In this document: positions 25,865 through 36,032 of the stretch, one piece after another
Position numbering within the stretch: the first letter of the stretch is position 1
How the letters are laid out: each line of letters begins with the position of its first letter
DNA from: Novosphingobium sp. FKTRR1
Lineage (GTDB): Bacteria > Pseudomonadota > Alphaproteobacteria > Sphingomonadales > Sphingomonadaceae
Length of the DNA stretch: 64,000 nucleotides
Reading direction: 5' to 3'
NCBI RefSeq assembly: GCF_020404405.1
Contig: NZ_JAIZDA010000004.1
Span: 248,001-312,000 of the forward strand
Notes under the pieces: generated by a model
Databases searched by the model: none
Told to the model about the DNA's origin: nothing
Seen by the model: the letters and a program-made list of their open reading frames with translations, nothing else
Made by a program: the position numbers and the translations under genes

Positions 25865-27339
25865 GCAAGATCCTCGATCATCAGCTTGGCTGTCGCCTTG
25901 GCGCTGCCGACAACACCGGGAATACCTGCGCCGGGATGAGTGCCTGCGCCAACCAGATAGAAGTTGCGGATGGCATCATCGCGGTTGTGCGCGCGGAAGA
26001 ACGCCGATTGCGTCAACAGCGGTTCAAGGCTGAACGCGCTGCCCAGATGCGAGGAAAGGTCGGTCTGAAAGTCGCTGGGAGCGTAGTGGAACTTGGTCAC
26101 GATGCGACTGTGGATGTCGGGGATCAGGCGCCGCCCGACCTCGTCCAGAATGCGCTTTTCGAGCAGCGGGCCCACCTCGTTCCAATCGACCGGCAGCTTG
26201 CCCATATTGGCGACCGGCACCAGCGCGTAGAACGTGCTCTTGCCTTCGGGCGCGACCGAGGGGTCGGTGACGCTGGGGTGGTGCAGGTAGATCGAGAAGT
26301 CCTCGGGCAGCACGCCATGCTTGTAGATGTCGTCGAGCAGCCCCTTGTAGCGCGGGCCGAACAGGATCATGTGATGCGGAATTCCCGGCCAGGTGCCCTC
26401 GATACCAAAGTGCACGACGAACAGGCTCGGCGAAAACTTCTTTTTCTTGAGCGATTTGGCCCGGCGCTGCGCTTGCGGATTATCGGGCATCAGATCACGA
26501 TAGGAGTGGACGATGTCACCGTTTGAGGCAACCGCGTCGAACGAGGCCTGCCAGCCGCTTTGCGTTTCGACCGCCGTCACGCGATCGCCCAGCGAGTGGA
26601 TCTTGGTGACCGGATCGCCGATGCGCGCTTCGCCGCCGATCCGCTGGAAATGGCGCAGCATTCCAGCGATCAGTTGGTTGGTGCCGCCGCGCGCCCACCA
26701 TACGCCGCCGTCTTTTTCCAGCTTGTGGATCAGCGCGTAGATCGCACTGGTGGTCATCGGGTTGCCGCCGACCAGCAGGCTGTGGAAACTGAACGCCTCG
26801 CGCAGTTTCTCGTTCTCGACATAGCTCGAGACGACCGAGTAAACCGAGCGCCAAGCCTGATAGCGCGCCAGCGCGGGCGCGGCACGGATCATGCTGGCAA
26901 AATCGAGGAAGGGCACCGACCCAAGCTTGACGTAGCCTTCGCGGAAGACGCCGGCTGAGTAGTCGAGAAACGCGTCGTAGCCCGCAACGTCACGCGGGTT
27001 GAGCTTGGCAATTTCGGAACGCAGGACCGCTTCGTCGTTGGAATAGTCGAAGTTGGTACCGTCGGGCCAATTGAGCCGGTAGAACGGCATCACCGGCATC
27101 AGGTCGACATCCTCCGAAATGTGATGCCCGCTGAGTGCCCAGAGTTCTTCAAGGCATGGCGGGTCGGTAATCACCGTTGGCCCGGCATCGAACGTGAAGC
27201 CATCGCGCTGCCAGTGATAGGCGCGGCCACCCGGCTTGTCGCGGGCCTCGATCACGGTGGTGGCGATACCGGCCGACTGTAGCCGGATGGCCAGCGCGAG
27301 GCCGCCGAAACCGGCGCCGATCACACATGCACGTTTCAT
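25861..27339 (-). CDS. crtI: Phytoene desaturase
   Basis: A FAD-dependent desaturase of 492 residues that converts phytoene to lycopene (or neurosporene). The N-terminal dinucleotide fold is VIGAGFGGLALAIRLQ, with ARDKPGGRAYHWQRDGFTFD (about residues 34-53) after it. The C-terminal signature LVGAGTHPGAGIPGVVGSAK (about residues 466-485) is diagnostic of the CrtI family. The ATG at 27339 overlaps the crtY TGA. It sits between crtY and the LOG gene. Confidence 0.96.
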   Translation of the reverse strand: MKRACVIGAGFGGLALAIRLQSAGIATTVIEARDKPGGRAYHWQRDGFTFDAGPTVITDPPCLEELWALSGHHISEDVDLMPVMPFYRLNWPDGTNFDYSNDEAVLRSEIAKLNPRDVAGYDAFLDYSAGVFREGYVKLGSVPFLDFASMIRAAPALARYQAWRSVYSVVSSYVENEKLREAFSFHSLLVGGNPMTTSAIYALIHKLEKDGGVWWARGGTNQLIAGMLRHFQRIGGEARIGDPVTKIHSLGDRVTAVETQSGWQASFDAVASNGDIVHSYRDLMPDNPQAQRRAKSLKKKKFSPSLFVVHFGIEGTWPGIPHHMILFGPRYKGLLDDIYKHGVLPEDFSIYLHHPSVTDPSVAPEGKSTFYALVPVANMGKLPVDWNEVGPLLEKRILDEVGRRLIPDIHSRIVTKFHYAPSDFQTDLSSHLGSAFSLEPLLTQSAFFRAHNRDDAIRNFYLVGAGTHPGAGIPGVVGSAKATAKLMIEDLA

Positions 27340-28538
27340 CAATGCTCCTGTCGTCGCGGATGTTGCAAGGGTGCAGGGCGGTTGCCGAGCCCGCTGATCA
27401 CGCCGATGGCGCGCCCCAGCGGAACCGGCGGTTTGCCCGCAAGCACCCGCACTTTGTCCAATAGCGTTGGTTGACCGGCGTAGAAGCGCTCGATCAATCG
27501 GGAATCGAGCCGATAGAACCGTTCAAGCACTCGGTAGCGCTTGTCAGGATCGGCTGCTGCGAACAGCATGGCGGTCAGCATTCGAAAGAATGATCCTTCT
27601 TTCCAATGCTTTGACGACCATCGTTGAGAAAAATCCGCAAGTCCGTTCGAAGTCAGATCGATACGATCGGCCAGCGCGAGGGCAAAGCGGACAGCGTCGG
27701 GGACCGAATAGCTGGTAAGCGGGTGGAACAGTCCGGCGCGGGTGCCGGCGCGAGGCATATCGCGCCCGGACTGCGGCCACAATGTATCGAAATCGCCACC
27801 GGCAACGACAGGCAGGACGCCCTGTTCTTCCGCCACCACTTGCGCCACGGCCCATCCCTGACTTTCGGCGTAGGCCAGCACGCGCTGGCGCAACGACGTC
27901 ACATCAAGCGCCGGGCCGTCGGCATAATAGGTGTCTTCGACAAAGACTTCGGTGGCATTGAAGGGCAGGCTGTAGACGAAACGATAGCCATCGTGCTGGT
28001 CGACAGTAGCGTCCATCACGATTGGTCGGGTCAACAAGTGGGGGCGATACAACTTCAGGTGAAGTCCTACAAACTTCTGCCAACCACCTTTGAATGCAGA
28101 GAAATCCTTCAAACCTCGGGTATCGATCACGGCATCTGCGGCAAATCGTGAACCATCAGCCAGCCGAACCTCACGCGGGGTGGCGGACACGACCGTGGCA
28201 TTGCAGTGGATCGCGTCAGCAGGAAGCGTTGCGCGCAGCGTTGCATCGAGCCGGGCCGACGTCATCGTTGCATAGGGCGTGTCTAGCTGCCGGGAATGGG
28301 CCGGGAAGCGCACGTCGTACCCTTCCCACCGGGCAGTGACGAGCGGTGCAAGCAAGGCCTCTGCACCTGGCTGGAGATCGGTGTCGAACACCGACCACAC
28401 ATGGTTGCCGCCAAGCGCCGGTGCCGCTTCGAGGATGGACACCTTCAGGTCCGGCCGTCTGGCGGCCAACGCCAATGCGATCAGACCGCCCGACAGGCCG
28501 CCGCCAAGGATCGCTATGTCGCAGTGCTGCTCGGTCAT
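27339..28538 (-). CDS. crtY: Lycopene beta-cyclase
   Basis: Cyclises both ends of lycopene to give beta-carotene. The 399-residue protein starts with a FAD/NAD fold AILGGGLSGGLIALAL, has NHVWSVFDTDL (about residues 47-57), DTRGLKDF, and the bacterial CrtY motif FHPLTSYSVPDAVRFA at about residues 280-295, then WKEGSFFRMLTAMLF. The ATG at 28538 is preferred over an upstream start in the same frame. It is the first gene of the operon; an exact FNR-type box lies 141 bp upstream, in the divergent gap with the Baeyer-Villiger gene. Confidence 0.95.
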   Translation of the reverse strand: MTEQHCDIAILGGGLSGGLIALALAARRPDLKVSILEAAPALGGNHVWSVFDTDLQPGAEALLAPLVTARWEGYDVRFPAHSRQLDTPYATMTSARLDATLRATLPADAIHCNATVVSATPREVRLADGSRFAADAVIDTRGLKDFSAFKGGWQKFVGLHLKLYRPHLLTRPIVMDATVDQHDGYRFVYSLPFNATEVFVEDTYYADGPALDVTSLRQRVLAYAESQGWAVAQVVAEEQGVLPVVAGGDFDTLWPQSGRDMPRAGTRAGLFHPLTSYSVPDAVRFALALADRIDLTSNGLADFSQRWSSKHWKEGSFFRMLTAMLFAAADPDKRYRVLERFYRLDSRLIERFYAGQPTLLDKVRVLAGKPPVPLGRAIGVISGLGNRPAPLQHPRRQEH

Positions 28539-28678
28539 CGAAATCCGGTTAGGCGCTCGTCCTGCCGGGCGCAACAAACCCTTTCGGGCCGGATGCGTTG
28601 CTGGCCATTGCCGAAGCGGGCCCGAGCGGTATCCAGCGGGCGGATTTTCATCGTCACCGCACGATTCCGCATTGCATT

Positions 28679-28692
28679 TTGATATGTATCAA
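28679..28692. promoter_or_regulatory. FNR/FixK-type box TTGAT-N4-ATCAA
   Basis: TTGAT (28679-28683), ATGT, ATCAA (28688-28692) matches the anaerobox consensus exactly. It lies in the 266-bp gap between divergent crtY (start 28538) and the Baeyer-Villiger monooxygenase gene (start 28805), so it could control either or both in response to oxygen. Which regulator binds is inference. Confidence 0.6.
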
Positions 28693-28804
28693 GGATGATA
28701 ACAAACGTTGCGACACCATGGCCGCAGGTCAAAAAGGCCGCCGGCCAGGCTGCAACGTAGCGGCATCAGGCCGGATCGCGGCAAGAGCGAACGAGGAGAG
28801 AGAG

Positions 28805-30322
28805 ATGGCCCAAGGCGAAAACGCCGAGCATGTCGACGTGCTGATCGTCGGTGCAGGCATTTCAGGGATCGGTTCGGCCTATCATCTTCAGGACCAGTAT
28901 CCCGAAAAGCGTTACGTTATTCTGGAAGGCAAGGACACTTTCGGCGGAACCTGGGAAACCCATAAGTATCCCGGTGTACGCTCCGATTCGGATCTCTACA
29001 CTTTCGGCTATCGATTCAAGCCTTGGGTCGGCGCGCCGATCGCCAGCGCGCAGGCCATCCTCGACTACATGGGCGAGGTGATCGCCGAGAACGGGATCGA
29101 CGCGCATATCCGCTATGGTCACTGGATCACGGCTTGTGCCTGGGACAGCGCCACCAATCTGTGGACCGTTACGGCACGGACCAATGACGGCGCTGAAAAG
29201 ACTTTCACCGCCAACTTCCTTTGGATGTGCCAGGGCTATTATGACCACCATAAGCCCTACATACCCGCCGACTGGCAGGGGGTTGGCGACTACAAGGGCC
29301 AGTTTGTCCACGCCCAGCTGTGGGATCCGCAAACCGACTATGCCGGCAAGCGGATACTCGTGATCGGTTCGGGGGCCACGGCGGCCACGGTGATCCCGGC
29401 CTTTGCCGAAAAGGCGGCGCACGTCACCATGTTGCAGCGCTCGCCGACGTATTTCTATTGCCACCCCAACCAGAATGAGCTGGCCGATCGCTTGCGCCAG
29501 ATCGGCATCGACGAACCGACGGTGCACCGGGTTGTGCGCGCGCAGATCATGCACGATCAGGCGGTGATGGACCAGCGCTGCGTCGATGAGCCCGATGTGG
29601 TGGCGGCCGAGCTGCGTGAACTTGCCAAAGTCTATGCGGGCGAGGATTTCGCGTTCGAACCGCATTTCAAGCCCAAGTATCGCCCATGGCAGCAGCGGCT
29701 TGCGTTCTGTCCCGATGGCGACCTGTTCCGCGCTGCGGCCGAGGGCAAGGCCACGGTCGTGACCGACACGATCGACCGCTTCACCGAGACCGGCGTGCTG
29801 ACCAGTTCAGGCCAGTTGATCGAGGCGGACATCATCGTGGCGTGCACCGGGTTCCATCTGTCGGTGCTGGGCGACATTCCGTTCAGCGTCGATGGCAAGC
29901 CGGTCAACTGGGGCGATACCGTTACGTACCGGGGGATGATGTTCACCGGGGTGCCCAATCTGGTCTGGGTATTCGGCTATTTCCGCGCCTCATGGACGCT
30001 GCGCGTCGACTTGCTCGGCGACTTCGTTTGCCGCCTGCTGCGCCATATGGACGAGCACGGCTCGCATCGCGTTGAAGTGGCGCTGCGGCCCGAAGATGAA
30101 GGCATGGAAATCCTGCCGTGGATTGAACCGGAAAGCTTCAATCCGGGGTATCTCATGCGCGATCTGGCCAAGCTGCCCCAACGCGGCGCCAAGGACGAAT
30201 GGCGGCACAACCAGAACTACTGGCTGGAACGCGACGCGATCCCGGCCATCGATCTGGACGCGCCCGAGTTCGTCTACGATGGTGTTCCCGCATCGGCAAA
30301 GGCTCTGGAAGCGGCCGAATAG
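28805..30322 (+). CDS. EthA-like Baeyer-Villiger (class B flavin) monooxygenase
   Basis: A 505-residue NADPH/FAD monooxygenase that would insert oxygen next to a ketone or oxidise sulphur. The FAD fold is VGAGISGIGSAYHLQ, FGGTWETHKYPGVRSDSDLYTFGY follows the family pattern (quoted in part: FGGTWETHKYPG), and the fingerprint region GQFVHAQLWDPQTDYAGKR leads into a second Rossmann motif VIGSGATAATV, all closest to the EthA subgroup. The ATG at 28805 has GAGGAGAG upstream; the longer frame from 28598 has no support. Divergent from crtY, and 879 bp from an FMO-type gene on the opposite strand. Substrate unknown. Confidence 0.9.
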   Translation: MAQGENAEHVDVLIVGAGISGIGSAYHLQDQYPEKRYVILEGKDTFGGTWETHKYPGVRSDSDLYTFGYRFKPWVGAPIASAQAILDYMGEVIAENGIDAHIRYGHWITACAWDSATNLWTVTARTNDGAEKTFTANFLWMCQGYYDHHKPYIPADWQGVGDYKGQFVHAQLWDPQTDYAGKRILVIGSGATAATVIPAFAEKAAHVTMLQRSPTYFYCHPNQNELADRLRQIGIDEPTVHRVVRAQIMHDQAVMDQRCVDEPDVVAAELRELAKVYAGEDFAFEPHFKPKYRPWQQRLAFCPDGDLFRAAAEGKATVVTDTIDRFTETGVLTSSGQLIEADIIVACTGFHLSVLGDIPFSVDGKPVNWGDTVTYRGMMFTGVPNLVWVFGYFRASWTLRVDLLGDFVCRLLRHMDEHGSHRVEVALRPEDEGMEILPWIEPESFNPGYLMRDLAKLPQRGAKDEWRHNQNYWLERDAIPAIDLDAPEFVYDGVPASAKALEAAE

Positions 30323-30341
30323 TTCGCCGAAGCCTCACTAC

Positions 30342-30365
30342 CCCCCCGGTCGGCGCGCCGGGGGG
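30342..30365. terminator. GC hairpin after the Baeyer-Villiger gene
   Basis: CCCCCCGG (30342-30349) and CCGGGGGG (30358-30365) are exact complements with an 8-nt loop, 20 bp past the stop. There is no T-tract, so efficiency is doubtful. The C run is seven long. Confidence 0.45.
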
Positions 30366-30466
30366 CATCCGATGATCTTTGAGTTCGGCATGCGGATTGA
30401 ATGCCACCCGGCGATGGCGTAGCTTTCGAGCCCGGAGCTGCAGATTGGTCTCCGGAGGCCCGTGGT

Positions 30467-31168
30467 ATGCGCATCGAACTGCAATATGCGCTGGCATTCT
30501 CGCTGGCCGCAGTGATCATCGTCGCGGGGTTCTGGCCAAGCTTTTACGCCGATCCGACGCAGAACGAGCCGTTCCGCACGGTGCATGGCCTATGGGCGAC
30601 GGGTTGGCTGCTGATCATGGTGACGCAGCCCTGGCTGATTGCGACGGGCCGGTTCGGTTGGCACCGCCGACTTGGCGCCATCGCCCGACTGTGGTTCGCG
30701 GCGCTGGCCGTGTCGATCCTCGTCGCGGTATGGCGGATGCTGTCAGAGCCGCGCGGCGTGGGTGACGGGCTGACCGCGCGGCAAGCGGTCGGATTCGTCA
30801 ACCTGGTCGGCCTTCCCGTGATCGTCGCGATGTTCGTTCTGGCGATCCGTGCAGCAAAGGCCGGGCGCATCGCCGATCATCGGCGCTATCTTGCTTGCGT
30901 TGTCGCGGTGATCCTGCCGACCGGAATGGTACGACTGGTCACTGCGATCACCGGCCAATTCAGTCCGCTGAACATTGCGGGCGTGGGGTTGCTGGTGGGA
31001 CTGGTGATTCTGGCCATTGCCATCAGGGACCGCCTTGCCAGCGGGGTCTGGTTCAAGCCTTACTTATGGACCATTGCGGCTTCCGTCGGGCCACTGATGC
31101 TGGTGCCGCTGGTGATCGATGCGCCGCTCTGGCTGGGAATCGTCCGGCTTGTCGGCTATCCGGGGTAG
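30467..31168 (+). CDS. Uncharacterised seven-segment membrane protein
   Basis: A 233-residue hydrophobic protein with about seven membrane segments (residues about 7-25, 45-62, 75-95, 115-135, 148-165, 175-192 and 205-225). Conserved-looking polar spots are HGLWATGWLL and RFGWHRRLGA near the first loops and DHRRYLACVVAVILP at about residue 140, a pattern seen in small uncharacterised integral membrane proteins. Start ATG 30467 has GGAGG 8 bases before it. It lies between two flavin monooxygenase genes and is convergent with the second. I do not assign a function. Confidence 0.7.
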   Translation: MRIELQYALAFSLAAVIIVAGFWPSFYADPTQNEPFRTVHGLWATGWLLIMVTQPWLIATGRFGWHRRLGAIARLWFAALAVSILVAVWRMLSEPRGVGDGLTARQAVGFVNLVGLPVIVAMFVLAIRAAKAGRIADHRRYLACVVAVILPTGMVRLVTAITGQFSPLNIAGVGLLVGLVILAIAIRDRLASGVWFKPYLWTIAASVGPLMLVPLVIDAPLWLGIVRLVGYPG

Positions 31169-31201
31169 GGTCGGCTATCCGGAGTATGGTATGCTCTACC
31201 G

Positions 31202-32563
31202 TCATGCCGCCTCGACTGCACGTCCCGGCACCGGCAGCGGGTTGCCGCGATCGCTGGCCCGCTTCTCCCCCCGCGCGATCTCGCGCTTCAGATCGCGGAC
31301 ATAGGCGTCGAAGTCCAACTGGATGGTGTGGCGCCTTGCCGCGTAGTACTGGCCGGTGTGGAATTTCTCGTCAGCGACGATCGTGTGCTCCATCGCATCG
31401 GGTGCGGGCAGCGCATACTTGCCCGCCAGATAGGCCGCGATCAGCTTGGATTGCTGTTCGGCAAAATTGACCAGAGTCGGCAGTGGTTGACCCAATCCGG
31501 CATAGAACAAGTCGGGCACGCCGGGTTTGATGATCCGCTTGAACAAAGGCGGCGGCCGATTGTCGGCATCAGCGCAAAACGCGGGATCGTCGAAGAACGG
31601 GAAACGAATGTCGTACCCCGTCGCCCAGACGATGACATCGACCTGCTCGCGGCTGCCGTCGGCAAACACGACGCTGTCGCCATCGAGCCGCTCGATTCCC
31701 GGCTTCATCGTCAAGTCGCCCGATCCGGCGCGCAGCAGGAACTCGCCCGAGACGGTGCCGTGGCTTTCGAACGGGGCGATCTCCGGCTCGGGCAGGCCGT
31801 AATCGCTCATCCGTCCGACCAGCTTCTTGACCATGCGGCCGCCCAGCCATTGCCGCAACCGCTTGGGCATCCAGGCCGGGGCGGGGTTCTTGTCGAGCGG
31901 CTGGCCCTGATAGTACTTCGGGAAGATCCAGACGCCACGCCGGGCCGAGACGAACAGCTTGGCGGCTATCGGTCGCTGCGAAAGCTCCGAAGCGATGTCC
32001 ATCGCGCTGTTGCCCATGCCCACCACCAGCACGCGCTTGCCGACGCAGGCGACCGGCTCGAACGGGCTGCGATAGGCGTGGCTGTGGATCTGAGCGCCAT
32101 CGAAGTGGCCGGGATACTCGGGGATGCGCGCGGCCCAATGGTGGCCGTTGGCGACCACCAGCGCGTCGTAGCGGCGGACCTCTCCGCTCGATAGTGCGAT
32201 CTCCCAGCCACCGCCGGGTTGCCGCCGCGCTTTTTCGACCCGCGTGTTGAAGGTGATCGCATCGCGCACGCCGAAGTGATCCACATAGTCGTGGAAATAT
32301 TGCAGCAGATTGGCGTGGTGCGGATAATCGGGCCATTCGGCTGGGACGGGAAAATCCTCGAACGCGAGCCGCCATTTCGATGTGTCGATATGCAGGCTCT
32401 GATAGCAGGCCGACATGCCGTTGGGGTTGTTGTAATACCAGTTGCCGCCGATGTTGTCGGAGGCTTCGAACTGGTCATAGGCAATGCCGTGATCCTTCAG
32501 CCGCTTGGCCACGGTAAAGCCCGAGCAACCGGCGCCGATGATGCAGACTTTGGGAAGTGCCAT
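31202..32563 (-). CDS. Flavin-containing monooxygenase (FMO type)
   Basis: A 453-residue class B flavoprotein monooxygenase. The FAD motif is IIGAGCSGFTVAKRL, followed by DNIGGNWYYNNPNG. The FMO fingerprint FxGxxxHxxxY is FDGAQIHSHAY (about residues 158-168), the NADPH motif is VVGMGNSAMDIA and the linker motif is VWATGYD (about residues 340-346). These place it with FMO rather than Baeyer-Villiger enzymes, although activity can overlap. Start ATG at 32563, 16 bp after the P450 stop, so it is co-transcribed with the P450. Substrate unknown. Confidence 0.9.
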   Translation of the reverse strand: MALPKVCIIGAGCSGFTVAKRLKDHGIAYDQFEASDNIGGNWYYNNPNGMSACYQSLHIDTSKWRLAFEDFPVPAEWPDYPHHANLLQYFHDYVDHFGVRDAITFNTRVEKARRQPGGGWEIALSSGEVRRYDALVVANGHHWAARIPEYPGHFDGAQIHSHAYRSPFEPVACVGKRVLVVGMGNSAMDIASELSQRPIAAKLFVSARRGVWIFPKYYQGQPLDKNPAPAWMPKRLRQWLGGRMVKKLVGRMSDYGLPEPEIAPFESHGTVSGEFLLRAGSGDLTMKPGIERLDGDSVVFADGSREQVDVIVWATGYDIRFPFFDDPAFCADADNRPPPLFKRIIKPGVPDLFYAGLGQPLPTLVNFAEQQSKLIAAYLAGKYALPAPDAMEHTIVADEKFHTGQYYAARRHTIQLDFDAYVRDLKREIARGEKRASDRGNPLPVPGRAVEAA

Positions 32564-32579
32564 GTGCTTTATCTCCCCG

Positions 32580-33815
32580 TCAGTCTTGCACGAGATGGAC
32601 CGGCATGGCGGTGAAGCCATGCAGGAACGGGCTGGCAAGGCGGGTGGGTGCGGCTTCGGGAATGACACGCAGCCGGCGCGTTGCCAATTCCTCGATCACC
32701 GTGGCGATCTGCACTTCGGCAAGGCGCGCCCCGACGCAGCGGTGGATGCCATGGCCAAAACCGACGTGTCGGCGGGCGTTTTCGCGCGTGACGTCAAAGC
32801 GTTCGGCGTCGGGAAACACGGCTTCGTCGCGGTTGCCCGAGATGTACCACAGCACGATCTTCTCACCCTCGCGGATCAATTGCCCGCCGATTTCGTGATC
32901 GCGCGTGGCCGTGCGGCGCATGTGCGTGACCGGCGATTGCCAGCGGATGATCTCTTGTGCGGCATTGGCGGCCAGCTTCGGATCGTCACGCAGCCGGTCC
33001 AACTCGGACGGATAGCGGTCGAGCGCCTCGATCAGGCCGCTGATCGAATTGCGTGTGGTGTCATTCCCGCCCACGATCAGCAGCGCGATGTTGGCGATCC
33101 GTTCAAGCGGCGACAGGCTGCCGAGCGCCTCGGAATGGACCATGCGGCTGAGCAGGTCATCACTGGGCGGCAATTGCCGACGCGCTTCAAGTTCGCGATC
33201 AAAGCGCTGGAGCATCTGCCCCATCTGGACCTGAAATTCGGCGCGATAGGCATCGTTGAGATTGTCTGCCGACACGCCGCTGGCCCAATCCGACCAGCGC
33301 TTGATATCCGCCCATTCCTCGAACGGCATGTCGAACAGGATGCACAACATGCCGATGGTGAGCGGGATCGAGACTCGATCGACCCAGTCGAAGCTTTCGC
33401 CGAGAGGCAGCGTTTCGATCAATCCACGCGCGCGGTCGCGCACCAGCCGGTCCAGCTTGACCATCTGGCTAGGCCCAAAGGCAGGCGCGATGACCTTGCG
33501 CTGCGCGGTGTGGATCGGCGGATCCTGCGCAATGAAATTGGGGAAGTCGGTGCCGCCTACGGTGTCGGCAATGGTGATATTGCCGCGTTCCCATGATGAC
33601 GAGAACACGTCGGGTTGCAGTTCGATCTGCTGGATCAGATCGTGCGTCACCGCCGACCAGTAGCCGCCGAACGGGCTGTCCTGCCGCCAACTGAGCGGCA
33701 TGTTGGCGCGCAACCAGGCAAAGGGATCACGCCAGGTGTTCTGCGTATAGAGCGCGTTCTCGCTGACGTCATAGGGGCTGATCGCACGGTCGTGCGCAAG
33801 CGTTGCCGTTGCCAT
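32580..33815 (-). CDS. Cytochrome P450, CYP153-like
   Basis: A soluble bacterial P450 of 411 residues. The I-helix oxygen motif is GGNDTTRNS, the K-helix ExxR is EIIRWQSPVTHMRRTA, and the haem-thiolate loop is FGHGIHRCVGARLAE (about residues 352-366). LFDMPFEEWADIKRWSDW and HMRRTA strongly recall CYP153, terminal hydroxylases of medium-chain alkanes and related substrates. No ferredoxin or ferredoxin reductase gene is adjacent, so redox partners must come from elsewhere. Start ATG 33815. A palindrome lies 51 bp upstream. First gene of a P450-FMO pair. Confidence 0.9.
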   Translation of the reverse strand: MATATLAHDRAISPYDVSENALYTQNTWRDPFAWLRANMPLSWRQDSPFGGYWSAVTHDLIQQIELQPDVFSSSWERGNITIADTVGGTDFPNFIAQDPPIHTAQRKVIAPAFGPSQMVKLDRLVRDRARGLIETLPLGESFDWVDRVSIPLTIGMLCILFDMPFEEWADIKRWSDWASGVSADNLNDAYRAEFQVQMGQMLQRFDRELEARRQLPPSDDLLSRMVHSEALGSLSPLERIANIALLIVGGNDTTRNSISGLIEALDRYPSELDRLRDDPKLAANAAQEIIRWQSPVTHMRRTATRDHEIGGQLIREGEKIVLWYISGNRDEAVFPDAERFDVTRENARRHVGFGHGIHRCVGARLAEVQIATVIEELATRRLRVIPEAAPTRLASPFLHGFTAMPVHLVQD

Positions 33816-33865
33816 GTTCCCACTCCAAGCGCCCGTCTTTGGCGACAGGCTTGCCGCAGAGTATG

Positions 33866-33883
33866 TTTAATCATTCGATTAAA
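33866..33883. promoter_or_regulatory. Palindromic operator candidate upstream of the P450
   Basis: TTTAATC (33866-33872), ATTC, GATTAAA (33877-33883): 7-bp arms around 4 bp. It is AT-rich in a GC-rich gap and placed 51 bp before the P450 start, typical of a TetR-family operator. The half-site CGATTAAA also occurs in the palindrome before the nitroreductase gene. A second short palindrome (CGAGAC-T-GTCTCG) lies at 33920-33932, between it and the riboswitch. Confidence 0.45.
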
Positions 33884-33979
33884 GTCCAGAGGGTTTGCGA
33901 TCACTAGCGCTGCCTTATGCGAGACTGTCTCGTGTTGCAGGTGGACGCCTGCCGTGAATGGCCGTAAAGCGATTCCATA

Positions 33980-34072
33980 CCCCGGGGAGCCAGTGCTGGC
34001 TGAGAGGGGCTGGTCACGCAGCCCGACCCGTTGAACCTGAACCCGTTAGCACGGGCGGAGGGAGGGCTGGCC
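33980..34072 (+). promoter_or_regulatory. TPP riboswitch (THI element) before thiC
   Basis: The conserved aptamer elements are in order: GGGGAGCC near the 5' end, CTGAGA (34000-34005), GACCC-TTGAACCTGA (ACCTGA at 34035-34040), then the CCCGTTAGCACGGGCGGAGGGA stem region (partly quoted). The aptamer ends about 36 bp before the thiC Shine-Dalgarno (34108-34113). Binding of thiamine pyrophosphate should switch thiC off. No T-tract terminator is seen between it and thiC, so control is probably at translation start. Confidence 0.93.
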
Positions 34073-34108
34073 GCATTGCCTGCTGCACACTCCCGTTCGC
34101 CCCGTTGA

Positions 34109-35983
<1,875 letters not shown>

Positions 35984-35985
35984 GG

Positions 35986-36022
35986 GCGGGGGCGCGATCG
36001 GGTCAGCAGGTCGCGCCCCCGC
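35986..36022. terminator. Hairpin between convergent thiC and the phnA-like gene
   Basis: GCGGGGGCGCGA (35986-35997) and its exact complement (36011-36022) form a 12-bp stem with a 13-nt loop, 3 bp after the thiC stop and 11 bp from the stop of the opposing gene. No T-tract. Confidence 0.6.
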
Positions 36023-36032
36023 TCCATCAGTT

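Noticed and set aside
28805..33815. Oxygenase genes as a secondary-metabolite gene cluster
   Set aside because: No synthase, transferase or resistance gene is present. Only tailoring-type enzymes occur, so a catabolic or general oxidation role is more economical.
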